A DNA stretch of 64,000 nucleotides, from positions 21,573,001-21,637,000 of the forward strand of contig JALGPY010000003.1 of NCBI GenBank assembly GCA_023055425.1, written 5' to 3'. Under the pieces are notes generated by a model that was not told the DNA's origin, made no database searches, and saw nothing but the letters and a program-made list of their open reading frames with translations. Position 1 is the stretch's first letter; the number at the start of each line of letters is the position of its first letter. The stretch is from Linanthus parryae. Lineage: Eukaryota; Streptophyta; Magnoliopsida; Ericales; Polemoniaceae. Below, piece by piece: positions 33,574 through 46,197 of the stretch. Made by a program: the position numbers and the translations under genes.

Positions 33574-34962
33574 ATGGCGTTGTTGTTGTTTTTTTTTTAC
33601 ATTATCATAATGTCGTCAAAGTCATCCCGTTCAAACAACCGTCACCAATTCACTAAGAGGGATAGCATGGGTGAGGCGCGTGACGAATTCCGCAAGAATG
33701 AGAATGGGAAGCCGACGAATGAGCAGCGTGAAGATAGGCTCGGTCAGGTTCGTGCTAAGGAAGACAGCGTTGGGCGCGAGATGGGCAAAGTGAGTACAAA
33801 GACATCAGGAGGCACCCCGCAGAACCAATCTGAGATCTCTAGGAAGCGGAAGGCTGATCCGGGTCAGGCCCCGATCGCCAAACAAAGCAAGGAAGCTGAT
33901 CAATTCATACTCAAGGCTCGCAATAGTCCAATTGAAGGCAGCAGAAATGTATTGAAGCCCCAAGCGCAAGGGGATGATCGACGACCCGTGCAACTCAACG
34001 CATCGGCTTCTAAAGGATCCACTCAAGCATATGAAAGTTCCACCGTTTCCAAGAAACCGCAAAAACAAGCAGCCCAAGGACAGCAACTCTCACCATTTTC
34101 AATCAAGGTAAAGATGGGTGGATTCGAGACAACCAAGGACGTCGTGAAGAGAGTAACCATTCTTAGTTCCCCCGAGGAAGCAGGCGAATCGGATGTTGGC
34201 GTTAATCACAAGCACATAAGGCCGAAGAAGCCCGTTGACGATCCTACACCCCTTCCTGAGCTGGATGGCATTGATGAGCTATTTGACATGGGAGTTCCAC
34301 TTGAAGAATTTGCTAAAAACCTTGGATTTCAGCCGGTTTGCCCTATTTTGCAAAAGGTCAACCGCCGATGCTTGACTTTATTTGAGGAAGAGTTCTCTCG
34401 CACCATATTAGACCAACCCATGGAGGATGTCTTAGCAATCAAGAAGGACATAGAGATCGCACTGGAAACCATGGTGGCAATCTTTCCTCGAGAAGTTTGT
34501 TCAATGCCTGAAGCGTGGGAGACATATCTCAGTCCGGTGGAAGGATATGAATCCGAAAGACGCAAGCTTGTCCCCTCTCTTGAACCTTCAGACGGGCAAC
34601 TGAAAGAGAAGGCGAATGATTTCGAACAAGATATTTCTGACACTGAGCTCAACAACACAAAGCTGAATTCCGAGTGCGAGGAACTTTCACAGGAGATCAA
34701 TGACATCGAGGCTAAGCGCGTTGAACTTTTGAAGGTACTTGAACATCTCAAGGTTAAGATGGATGAGAAAAAGTCCAAATTAACAGAGATATAGAAAGAA
34801 ATATAAAATTCAAGCTCTTACATGTCTTCTCTTAAGGAGGAACGCGAGGATGCTCTTAAGGAACTTGCTCGACGAGAAAAAGCTCTCCAGGAGTTGGCGA
34901 ACGCTAAGGATGCCTTGGAGTTTGAGAAAGGAGAGCTCTTCAAACTTAAATTCTCCCAGTAG
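33574..34962 (+). pseudogene. antisense extra ORF of gypsy 2 with C-terminal coiled coil
   Basis: A plus-strand ORF opposite to gypsy 2. ATG at 33574, or more likely 33610 (MSSKSSRSNNRHQFTKRDS) after a hydrophobic low-complexity start. About 390 residues are open to TAG 34792; a TAA follows at 34804, then the same frame runs on (SSLKEEREDALKELARREKAL) to TAG 34960. Residues to about 215 are charged and low-complexity; 215-310 look folded (DELFDMGVPLEEFAKNLGF, IFPREVCSMPEAWETYLSP); the rest is a heptad-like coiled coil. I do not recognise a named family. Its position suggests it is the C-terminal half of a transposon PMD protein or an unrelated accessory ORF. Antisense extra ORFs between pol and 3' LTR are known in some Tat-type elements, such as Grande. 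Confidence 0.7.
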
Positions 34963-36619
34963 AATTACCATTCATTTTTTGCCTTGTTTTCATTTCCCCT
35001 TCAGTGTAGTACTTTCATTTTTCTTTTCAAGATTTTAATGAAGTAATAAAATTGCTTATTTCCTCATGATGCCTCTTCTTTTTGAATTGTACCAATGCAC
35101 ACACAATTCATTTCCTTGAGTGAACCATAACATTCCATTTACACTTGCAAAGAACACATGATCTTGAAATTTGAATACTCATTAACTAGCGTCCAGAGAG
35201 CTTTATTTGCCAAATGAGAATGCTCTTTTTTTTATGCCATTAAATGTGAAATGATGATAGTGACAACACACACCACAATGGGGAGGACAAAAATGGTGGC
35301 ATCATACTGCAAGATGTAGATCAATAGCACCATTGGCTAAGAGGATTTATGCATCCACCAAGGGGAACAACATCAAGTTCGAGCAATACCAAATTACCTT
35401 TCACAGCCATGCCCATAAACTTTGACTAGCCGCCATAATCAGCAATAGTTCGAAACGGAGGCCACGTAAACTCAGGTCGACAACAACAATGGTGTGTTGC
35501 ACCACGTATTTCTGAAAATGAGAAGCCATAACGATCGGTAATTTGTTGGCTACGTTTTTGTTCACTGTATTTTACAGGTCTGTGAAACTTCACTTTTCAA
35601 TGCGAGCATGACAAGTTTAATGCAGCCACGACATTAATGAAGCTTTATTTGAGATGGTGGCGCAATGTTTTCGATCGTATGACGAGCTTGGCCAGTGATG
35701 TGGACGACGATTACGAAGTTTAGAAGTAGGAGCGGATGAGGCAATGCCAAAATCACTTGAAGTAGCCTTAATCAAGGAATGAAGCTACCCTCCTTCCCCG
35801 TGGTGGTTTTGATGCCGACGTGAGAAATGATTCCTGAAACGAAATGACGACTCATTGTTTCCACGAGGGCAGCGAGCAAGCAGGAAAGAGTCAATTCCTA
35901 CGTGGTGGTTTTGAATTTGGGCTCAGAGAACGAGACCATTTGGGAAAACAATCATGGTGTAATGCGCCGAATATGATGACGAACTTCACCCTCGACCTCC
36001 AGATCTTGATGGAGCAGGGTAGTTAACAAGGCTCATCATTTTTTTTTTGTTTCTTATGGTCGCAGGAGCAAAAGAAGGATCACAACTGGAATTTTCAACA
36101 CGTAGATTGTACTGAAAATAAACAGCATCAATGCGATGTAGTTCTGATCCATAGCGGGAGAAGCGATAATGACTGTGCATTTGATTTGCAACGCCAATGA
36201 CCCGAAACATGTAACTGACAATGCTTTTCTCAAGATTAATGACGCAATGCACTTGGTTACCGAGATATTGGCGAGTGCCTGAGTACGGTTAAGCGATGGC
36301 TAGAGCGACACAAATTCAAAGACGCAAGGACGGAAACAACAAAAGGTCCATGAAAAGCAATGAAATTATTATAAATTATACGTTGGGATTGAGGCGTCAA
36401 TGGTGACTTCAAGAACTTGAGGAAAATGAGTGCAACTTGACTTTCTGCAAAAAACAACAAGAGCTTCAATCCAATAAGAGATCAAATTATCACATCTCAC
36501 CATTCCAGACTCTTCAAAGAATGTCTTGAGACAAATTGACATCATTTCGTCTTTTTATAAGAATCCATGAAAATGGGGGATTTTTTTTTTGGTATGACGG
36601 AACTCAGAAGAATGTTCCA
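34963..36619. other. gypsy 2 3' region, no gene seen
   Basis: No protein similarity recognised on either strand. Repeated words such as GGCGCAATG and ACGACGA give a loosely repetitive texture without a clear unit. Confidence 0.55.
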
Positions 36620-36840
36620 AGCTGCCTACGTACCCTCACAGGATCAAGCCAAGCGTAGTTCAATTTAGCCTTTGCAGTTTAGACTCGTGCAAGTTAGGAG
36701 TAACACAGTTTAAACTCTTGTGTCGAAGAGCATTGAAGTAGTTTATAAGCTCATACTACGGGAGCGGTTGAAGCAGTTTAGGCTCGTACAACAGGAGCGT
36801 TGAAGCAGTTTAGGCTCGTGCAACAGGAGTGTGACGCTTT
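36620..36840 (-). repeat. post-pol conserved block and 33-bp repeats, gypsy 2
   Basis: AAGCTGCCTACGTACCCT with AGGATCAAG and GTAGTTCAATTT, then about five units of roughly 33 bp with core AGTTTAGGCTCGTACAACAGG. Homologous to 12712-12905 in gypsy 1. Confidence 0.78.
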
Positions 36841-36843
36841 TCT

Positions 36844-38034
36844 TCAGGGATAATATCGTTTCAAGAACTTGCCGTTGATGGAGCCAATCAATCCATCTTC
36901 GTCTACAACGAGGTATGCACCATTTGTGTATACTTCTTGTACTTTGTATGGTCCATCCCACTTGGAGGTGAACTTGTTCCCCGTTCGGTGGGTGGTTATG
37001 ATGGGTCTCCTCACCGCAATTACAAGATCTCCCACTTGAAATGACCTAATTCGAAATTTCTTGTTGAACGCCTTGGACATGCGAGCTTGATAGCACTCCA
37101 GCCGTTGCTGAGCTTCGAGTCTCTTCTCATCCAATGCCTCTAGCTCTGCAAGTCTGAGGAGTGCATTATCCACTGTCTTGAGACCTTCCTGAATAGCGAT
37201 TCTAAGTGATGGGATCTGACACTCTAAAGGTATGATTGCTTCAACTCCGTACACCAATGCATAAGGCGTGGCTTGCGTAGGCGTTTGATATGTGGTCCTG
37301 TAGGCCCATAGAACTTCTCCAATCCTTTCATGCCAGTCTCGTTTCGTCTTTGAAACCACCTTCTTCAAAAAATTGCCAAGGGTCTTGTTGAATGCCTCCG
37401 CTAGACCATTTGCTGGGGCATTATACATCGATGACTTGTATTGTTTGAAGCCGAATTTCTCGCAGAATGAGTCCATGAGCTTGTTATCAAAAGCTTTACC
37501 ATTATCTGTGACAATGTAGCGAGGCACACCATATCGAAATATGATGTTATTCTTGATGAACAGAACCACTGTCTCTTTCTTAACTTCTTTCAGCGGTGCG
37601 GCTTCAGCCCATTTGGAGAATTAGTCAGTTGCAGTAAGTATGTAGAGATGTTCAGCCGAAGACTTCGTAAGAGGCCCCACCACGTCTAATCCCCAAGCAT
37701 CAAACGGCCAGGAGGATACTGTTGGGTGAAGCAACTCGGGTGGTTGATGGATGAGGTTTGCGTGAAACTGACAGGCTTGGCACCTTTTGGCAAAGTTCAT
37801 ACAATCTTTTCCCATTGTAGGCCAGTAATAACCCATCCTCTTAATCCTGAAATACGGCTTTGGTCCCGACTGATGAGCCCCACATATGCCAGAGTGAGCT
37901 TCCTGAAGAACATGGACAATCTCGTCTTCTCCCAAGCAGCGGAGCAACAACCCTTCAAAAGAACGACGATAAAGCGTATCTTTGTAGAAGAGAAACCTTG
38001 AAGCACGTCTTCGGATGTCAGTCCTTTTGCGCAC
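36844..38034 (-). pseudogene. gypsy 2 integrase
   Basis: Zinc-binding HSGICGAHQSGPK...CQACQFHAN, LDVVGPL (first Asp), then a TAA at 37619-37621 where Tyr is expected in TATDYFSKWAEA. It continues VTDNGKAFDN (second Asp), NGLAEAFNKTLGN (Glu) and ends NGKFLKRYYP. All three catalytic acidic residues are present, but the stop and an upstream frameshift near 38095 prevent expression as part of a polyprotein. Confidence 0.9.
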
Positions 38035-38094
38035 ATCGTCAGGAAGCTTCCCATTTTGTAAGTAATTAATGAAAGCATCGCGCCAATCTTATTT

Positions 38095-38596
38095 TGTGAT
38101 CTCGTGGGCTGTAATTGCATTGGCGTTTGTTCACATTCGTCATGATCTTCGAAAATTGGCGGAACAACCCACCTTTCACAAATATGGACCGTGGCTTCGT
38201 ACTCGGGAAACGTCAATGTCGATGCAAGCTTGGCGAGTGCATCAGCTTGTTTGTTCTCACCTCTCGGCACATGCTGCAAGGTGACGTTTCCGAGCCATTC
38301 CATCATTCGAACGGCGTAATTATGATAGGGGATCAATTCGGGTTTCTTTACCTCATAAACGTTGAGGAGCTGATTGATCACAAGCTTTGAGTCACCATAC
38401 ACTTGAATATTTAGATGCTTGGCGTCAACTGCCATCTCCAGTCCAAGTATGAGAGCTTGATATTCTGCTACATTGTTAGAGCAGTTCTCTTTAAGAGTGA
38501 ACGCATATGGTAACACATCTCCTTCTGGCGAAATGAAAACTACACCAACTCCGGCTCCATCACGATGAGATGCTCCGTCAAAATACATTTGTAAGG
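38095..38596 (-). pseudogene. gypsy 2 second RNase H (archaeal type)
   Basis: MYFDGASHRDGAGVGVVFIS, NNVAEYQALILGLEMAV, YGDSKLVINQLL and KQADALAKLAS. The Glu of the second motif is kept (AEYQA), as are the Asp residues. One base appears lost just before MYFDGA relative to gypsy 1. The Tekay-like element abuts its start; the RNase H that preceded it is at 46198 and beyond. Confidence 0.9.
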
Positions 38597-38601
38597 CCCG
38601 C

Positions 38602-41600
38602 TGTAACAACCCGGGATCTCGGTTCAGGGTTAAAGAGACAATCGATAACCAAAAGTAGAAATATAGTTACGAATATTACATTTTATTTAATAAATACAGC
38701 AATCTTGAGAAGATAAGATTACAAATATAATTTGTTTGAAATAATCTATGTGATCTACTCTAACTTAATCTAAACGTCTTTGTCTCGATACGCGTTCCCA
38801 TCCCCCACCTTGAGTGATGACCTGCGGTTTTAAAATGGCAAAATCCGACGCAGTTTTGAAGAAATGATCAGTAAAAACTGAGTAAATACACACTACAACA
38901 TGTAAAGCAACTAGTGGCACGGAAGCATGAGTTGAAGCAAATAAAGAGATTTGAAAATCAATGAGCAAAAGAGTTGGAACAATTCGGAACATTTATGAGT
39001 AACCGTGTAGCGAGAACCATCATCTTTAAAACATTTATAAACCACAAGTAGTCAACATATTCTTAAACAAGTAGAATATCAACATTAAACAAGTCCATTT
39101 GACCTGATAATGATATTAAATCACAAGTAGCCAAAGCTTTTCAAATCATTTGATTAGATTAGGCAATCAAGAGCCACAAACAACATCAATAGAGTAATCA
39201 AACTTTCTTTCAATTCCAAATTTAACCGTTAAGTTTAGCTGAGGCATGTCTAGAGCCACCAGCAGGATCGATGTAGACAGAGGGATCACGAAATAATCAC
39301 TAAGGGTTCCTTCTAGGGTCTATCAAACCCTATTTCACCTGAGCGTTAAGGAATCCCATTCGTCAACCCCGCTCATAACATTAGCTAAAAGGCGTTAAGT
39401 GTCGACACCCCTATACCGTAGTGACCTTACAAGTATAAGTAGCACTCTATAGCTCTATAAACCCCTTGGCCTCAATATCTTGATACATTTTGGCTCATCG
39501 GGGGCGGATTTGTGAACATTAACGTTCTATCCAATAATAAGAAGCATTGCTTCAATGGTCTTAGCCATAAGAAAATGGAGGATCGCTTGACGCCTCTCAT
39601 TAATAACAGTACTCTGTACATCGTCCTAAGTCTATTAGAGGTATTTTATTTATTCTCTTTCACATAAACAGAATCAGAATATCAACATTTCACAAGTAAT
39701 TTCCGAGAGTTCTCAAAGGAGATGAATAGAATAGTTTAACAACATTCGAGTGGAAAACATGCATTCTCATACTTTTTCATATAACAAGCATTCATTTGAA
39801 ACATCGAACGCATACGCACATTTTGATATAAAAAGGTCGTACATAAGTACTTACCACTGAGATGAAGCACAATTAAAAGCAAGAAACTAAGCCTAGCACT
39901 CCGACGACAACCGCTCTCTCCTACGAGGTCGATGTCTACAATCACACGTATGACGTACTCGTTATAACCAATTTACACATTTATAATAAAAATGCAAACC
40001 TAAATGTCACATAGTCCAAAATGTCACTAATGCACATATAATGATGTTTAATTATCAAAATAATTCCAACAAAACACCTAGAAGTTCAAAAATTCAAGTT
40101 TTCTAAAAAATGTGAAACTACAATTCTGGACAGAATTGTAGCTCTGACTTTGGAGCCATATTTACCATATCAAATCATCTCATAAAATTTTTAAATTAAT
40201 GTATGATGAACCTACATGTGTCTAATTTCAGAAACACCAAGAAAATCATGCATATCTATTATAAAACTCAAGCTACAAAAATAACAAACACTGCTATGCA
40301 GAGACAAGTTTGGAAGAAAGTTTGAACTTTGAAAAACAATTACTACTACTTGAAGAATAGGAAAAATGCCCATATTCTCCAGAATGAATCCCTTATGTGT
40401 CTAGTTTTGTCACAAGAAAGATTAGGTGCCATAGGTTTCTAGAAATGAGTTTTTTAACAAAAATGGTAAAACTTGTCCAAAAACAGAGTTTCAGAAAACT
40501 TGCAACTTAGAATAAGCATATCTCCCTAACCAAAAAGGCTATGGAGTTGAATTTTCTTTCAAAATGACCCTCTATGAGTCTAGTTTCAGAATATGAATGA
40601 TTTAAAAATTCTACAGAGACAAAATTTAGATATAATATACGTTTTTCACAAACTGGTCAGATTGTAAAAATGTGCAATTTTCACCTAGAGCACTTAAAAC
40701 ATGATCAAATCAATTATATGACACATGCAACTTATAGAGACTTGATTTTCACCCAAATTACATTATTTTAGGCATTAACTAAGACTTTATGAGATTCACG
40801 ACGTGCATGTGGGTTCTAGTTTGGGTTTCATGAAATAGACAAAATTTTGGAGTTAAACTCTTGATCAAAGCATGAAAATTAAGAATCAAGGATAGAAATG
40901 AAGAAATCTAAGATCTAATTTCACTAATCAAAGGTAAAGTTAGACATGCAAGCATGGATTTAAGTCTAGGAAGAACTTTACCCCAAGATTCAAGAAGATG
41001 ATGAGCAAGAAGGTGAATTTGACCTTCAATTCTTGAGTAGGATGTTGGAAGAACTCCCCTCCATGATGATAATAAGGTTGGACTCAAGATTTCCATGATT
41101 TAGAGTCAAGAAATTTGAGTTTTGATGAAGTTTTGTGGAGGTCAAGCTCCAAAAACGGGAATGGAGTTTTGGGAGAGAGAAGAGAGGTCATTTGAGTGTT
41201 CTTGGAGAGAGAGTATGAAAAAAAATGAGAAGGAAAGAATTGTTATTGATGTGGAGATTGGTGGTGAAGAATCTCACAAAAGATGTACATACAAAAATGA
41301 TAGGTAGTATTGTTTAATATGATAGTTGACTTGCATGTGGTAGGAGGAGGAGCTTGAGTGGAATAAAAGTCTCCCAAGTTAGTTGGGGTAGATATAGAAA
41401 ATGTCAAAAATTGAGGGGTGAAAATATTATTTTCAATTAATATATTACACATAAAAGCTAATTTATATGAACTAGAAAATTGACCAAGCAATTCAAAATA
41501 AAATATTACGTATATAAATGTCAAGACCCATCCTTTTAAATAGCTACATAGAAGTCCCAAATATACGCTATAACTTTTGTATAGTATTACACAACTTTCC

Positions 41601-41776
41601 AAAACTACAAAATAACTCAAAATAAAGTTCTAGATTATCGTAAATTTCAAATGACGCCCTTATATTTTGAAACCAATAATAAGTCAAGAACAAGTTTGAA
41701 GTAAAAAATTTCTTAAATTTCTCATTTATATTTCGAAATTACTAAATAATCCCCAACTAAAATACGGGGTATTACA
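38602..41776 (-). repeat. Tekay-like element 3' LTR
   Basis: 3,175 bp, TGTAACAACCC...GGTATTACA on the plus strand. Compared with the other LTR it lacks about 48 bp near 40786 (present at about 45157-45205). Confidence 0.93.
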
Positions 41777-42971
41777 TTATATCCCCCTTAAAAGGAAGCT
41801 TCGTCCCCGAAGCTTAAAAAAACGTTTGACTGAAATTTTGAACATATTTGCACATGAGAGTTGTATGCAATGCTAATGCACATGCAAGTTGTATGCAAGA
41901 CTAATGCATATGCAACACTTATATTAACGGGAACGAGCTCTCGGTCGGTAAGGTCTCTACTCACTCGTATCATAGTAGGGGTTCAAATACAATTAGCTCC
42001 AGTAAAAAAAATGTCTGCATCAAATTTCTAAAGGTCTAGACCAACATACAAGTTCCCAATTTTAGAAGCTATTCAAAAAAATGTAGCATTTAAGAAATTA
42101 CAAAACTTGTAGAGAATACTTTGATCAAAACTAAAGTGGCATTTTGCCTGACTCGTACGCATTAAAAAAAATATCATCTTACGTGTGTAGGATTAGATAA
42201 ACCAATCACCTCAAGTGTTCCACGCATACGAGGGAGAAAAGAACACTATGTGTCGTCACACAACGTGCCTCTCCGTCACAACTCGCATGTGTTTCCGATG
42301 TTCCAACTTAGTCTACACAGCGGGTACAACTCATAGTACCGTCGTACTAAGAGTCACGCCTGCGGACTGCTAAACAAAGTGGTCCATATCACTTGGCATT
42401 TGGTATCTCCTCACCAAAATTTTTTTTTTTTCGAAATCTTTTTTTTTAGAGAATACTTTTTTTTTTGTCGAAACTATCCAATTTTGGAAACGACCATGTA
42501 AAATTAACTCAAAATGAGATAAAACAAAATGTTATCTTAAAATTCGCGCTCATAGGTAGGAAAAGAATGGTCACATGGTATTTAAGTCAAAAGGTCGTTA
42601 CTCTCTCGTAGACAAGGTAGGATGACCAAGCAAAGGAACACGAATACACATCACACGACAATGACAAATTATTTCTATATAGCAATTAAGCATGCTCATA
42701 GGACAACCAACATATAAATAAGCAAGTAGCTTTAGCATGAATCACATATCAACAAGCAGTTAACATTTAATCAACAAGTCAGGTACAAAACAATTTTAAC
42801 AAGAAATACATGTAAGCACCCAAACTCCCCGACGGCTTGTTTACTTTCTCATTGCCAAATTGGGTTACCCTAATCAATTTTAAATTTTGAAAACATTTTC
42901 AATTTATTAATTATCTACTTAAGGAAATCGAAAAGTCTCATTAACCGGAGAACCGATGCTCTGATACCAGC
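41777..42971 (-). other. Tekay-like element internal region
   Basis: Bounded by a PPT on the left and a tRNA-iMet PBS on the right. No gag or pol domain. Contains T-rich runs near 42420-42470. The region beside the PPT (41777-41820) looks like the last codons of a chromovirus pol. Confidence 0.8.
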
Positions 42972-45900
42972 TGTAACAACCCGGGATCTCGGTTCAGGGT
43001 TAAAGAGACAATCGATAACCAAAAGTAGAAATATAGTTACGAATATTACATTTTATTTAATAAATACAGCAATCTTGAGAAGATAAGATTACAAATATAA
43101 TTTGTTTGAAATAATCTATGTGATCTACTCTAACTTAATCTAAACGTCTTTGTCTCGATACGCGTTCCCATCCCCTACCTTGAGTAATGACATGCGGTTT
43201 TAAAATGGCAAAAGCCGACGCAGTTTTGAAGAAATGATCAGTAAAAACTGAGTAAATACACACTACAACATGTAAAGCAACGAGTGGCACGGAAGCATGA
43301 GTTGAAGCAAATAAAGAGATTTGAAAATCAATGAGCAAAAGAGTTGGAACAATTCGGAACATTTATGAGTAACCGTGTAGCGAGAACCATCATCTTTAAA
43401 ACATTTATAAACCACAAGTAGTCAACATATTCTTAAACAAGTAGAATATCAACAGTAAACAAGTCCATTTGACCTGATAACGATATTAAATCACAAGTAG
43501 CCAAAGCTTTTCAAATCATTTGATTAGATTAGGCAACCAAGAGCCACAAACAACATCAATAGAGTAATCAAACTTTCTTTCAATTCCAAATTTAACCGTT
43601 AAGTTTAGCTGAGGCATGTCTAGAGCCACCAGCAGGATCGATGTAGACAGAGGGATCACGAAATAATCACTAAGGGTTCCTTCTAGGGTCTATCAAACCC
43701 TATTTCACCCGAGCGTTAAGGGAGCCCATTCGTCAACCCCGCTCATAACATTAGCTAAAAGGCCTTAAGTGTCGACACCCCTATACCGTAGTGACCTTAC
43801 AAGTATAAGTAGCACTCTATAGCTCTATAAACCCCTTGGCCTCAATATCTTGATACATTTTGGCTCATCGGGGGCGGATTTGTGAACATTAACGTTCTAT
43901 CCAATAATAAGAAGCATTGCTTCAATGGTCTTAGCCATAAGAAAATGGAGGATCGCTTGACGCCTCTCATTAATAACAGTACTCTATACATCGTCCTAAG
44001 TCTATTAGAGGTATTATATTTATTCTCTTTCACATAAACAGAATCAGAATATCAACATTTCACAAGTAATTTCCGAGAGTTCTCAAAGGAGATGAATAGA
44101 ATAGTTTAACAACATTCGAGTGGAAAACATACATTCTCATACTTTTACATATAACAAACATTCATTTGAAACATCGAACGCATACGCACATTTTGATATA
44201 AAAAGGTCGTACATAAGTACTTACCACTGAGATGAAGCACAATTAAAAGCAAGAAACTAAGCCTAGCACTCCGACGACAACCGCTCTCTCCTACGAGGTC
44301 GATGTCTACAATCACACGTATGACGTACTCGTTATAACCAATTTACACATTTATAATAAAAATGCAAACCTAAATGTCACATAGTCCCAAATGTCACTAA
44401 TGCACATATAATGATGTTTAATTATCAAAATAATTCCAACAAAACACCTAGAAGTTCAAAAATTCAAGTTTTCTAAAAAATGTGAAACTACAATTCTGGA
44501 CAGAATTGTAGCTCTGACTTTGGAGCCATATTTACCATATCAAATCATCTCCTAAAAATTTTAAATTAACGTATGATGAACCTACATGTGTCTAATTTCA
44601 GAAACACCAAGAAAATCATGCATATCTATTATAAAACTCAAGCTACAAAAATAACAAACACTGCTATGCAGAGACAAGTTTGGAAGAAAGTTTGAACTTT
44701 GAAAAACAATTACTACTACTTGAAGAATAGGAAAAATGCCCATATTCTCCAGAATGAATCCCTTATGTGTCTAGTTTCATCACAAGAAAGATTCGGTGTC
44801 ATAGGTTTCTGGAAATGAGTTTTTTAACAAAAATGGTAAAACTTGTCCAAAAACAGAGTTTCAGAAAACTTGCAACTTAGAATGAGCATATCTCCCTAAC
44901 CAAAAAGGCTATGGAGTTGAATTTTCTTTCAAAATGACCCTATATGAGTCTAGTTTCAGAATATGAATGATTTAAAATTCTACAGAGACAAAATTTAGAT
45001 ATAATATACGTTTTTCACAAACTGGTCAGATTGTAAAAATGTGCAATTTTCACCTAGAGCACTTAAAACATGATCAAATCAATTATATGACACATGCAAC
45101 TTATAGAGACTTGATTTTCACCCAAATTACATTATTTTAGGCATTAACAAAGACTTTTACATGCTATTGACACAAATGATCAAAACCCTCTTGGGTAACA
45201 ATGCAAAGAAGATGAGATTCACGACATGCATGTGGGTTCTAGTTTGGGTTTCATGAAATAGACAAAATTTTGGAGTTTGATCAAAGCATGAAAATTAAGA
45301 ATCAAGGATATAAATGAAGAAATCTAAGATCTAATTTCACTAATCAAAGGTAAAGTTAGACATGCAAGCATGGATTTAAGTCTAGGAAGAACTTTACCCC
45401 AAGATTCAAGAAGATGATGAGCAAGAAGGTGAATTTGACCTTCAATTCTTGAGTAGGATGTTGGAAGAACTCCCCTCCATGATGATAATAAGGTTGGACT
45501 CAAGATTTCCATGATTTGGAGCCAAGAAATTTGAGTTTTGATGAAGTTTTGTGGAGGTCAAGCTCCAAAAAAGGGAATGGAGTTTTGGGAGAGAGAAGAG
45601 AGGTCATTTGAGTGTTCTTGGAGAGAGAGTATGGAAAAAAAATGAGAATGAAAGAAATGTTATTGATGTGGAGATTGGTGGTGAAGAATCTCACAAAAGA
45701 TGTACATACAAAAATGATAGGTGGTATTGTTTATTATGATAGTTGACTTGCATGTGGGAGGAGGAGGAGCTTGAGTGGAATAAAAGTCTCCCAAGTTAGT
45801 TGGGGTAGATATAGAAAATGTCAAAAATTGAGGGGTGAAAATATTATTTTCAATTAATATATAACACATAAAAGCTAATTTATATGAACTAGAAATTGAC

Positions 45901-46192
45901 CAAGCAATTCAAAATAATATATTACGTATATAAATGTCAAGACCCATCCTTTTAAATAGCTACATAGAAGTCCCAAATATACGCTATAACTTTTGTATAG
46001 TATTACACAACTTTCCAAAACTACAAAATAACTCAAAATAAAGTTCTAGATTATCGTAAATTTCAAATGACGTCCTTATATTTTGAAACCAATAATAAGT
46101 CAAGAACAAGTTTGAAGTAAAAAAATTCTTAAATTTCTCATTTATATTTCGAAATTACTAAATAATCCTCAACTAAAATACGGGGTATTACA
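42972..46192 (-). repeat. Tekay-like element 5' LTR
   Basis: 3,221 bp, homologous to 38602-41776, followed by TSD CCCGC. Confidence 0.93.
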
Positions 46193-46197
46193 CCCGC

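Larger units (their letters stand above)
38602..46192 (-). mobile_element. non-coding Tekay/Del-like LTR element (LARD-like)
   Basis: 7,591 bp: LTRs of 3,175 and 3,221 bp around an internal region of only 1,195 bp with no coding capacity. TSD CCCGC at 38597-38601 and 46193-46197. On the minus strand the LTR runs TGTAATACCCCG...GTTGTTACA; PBS 42958-42969 (TGGTATCAGAGC) and PPT 41777-41790 (AAGGGGGATATAA) are intact. LTR ends, LTR length, PBS and the residual tail before the PPT (GDEASF-like) resemble chromoviruses of the Tekay/Del lineage. It must depend on a partner for all proteins. LTR divergence is about 1-1.5% in the part compared by eye. Confidence 0.9.
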
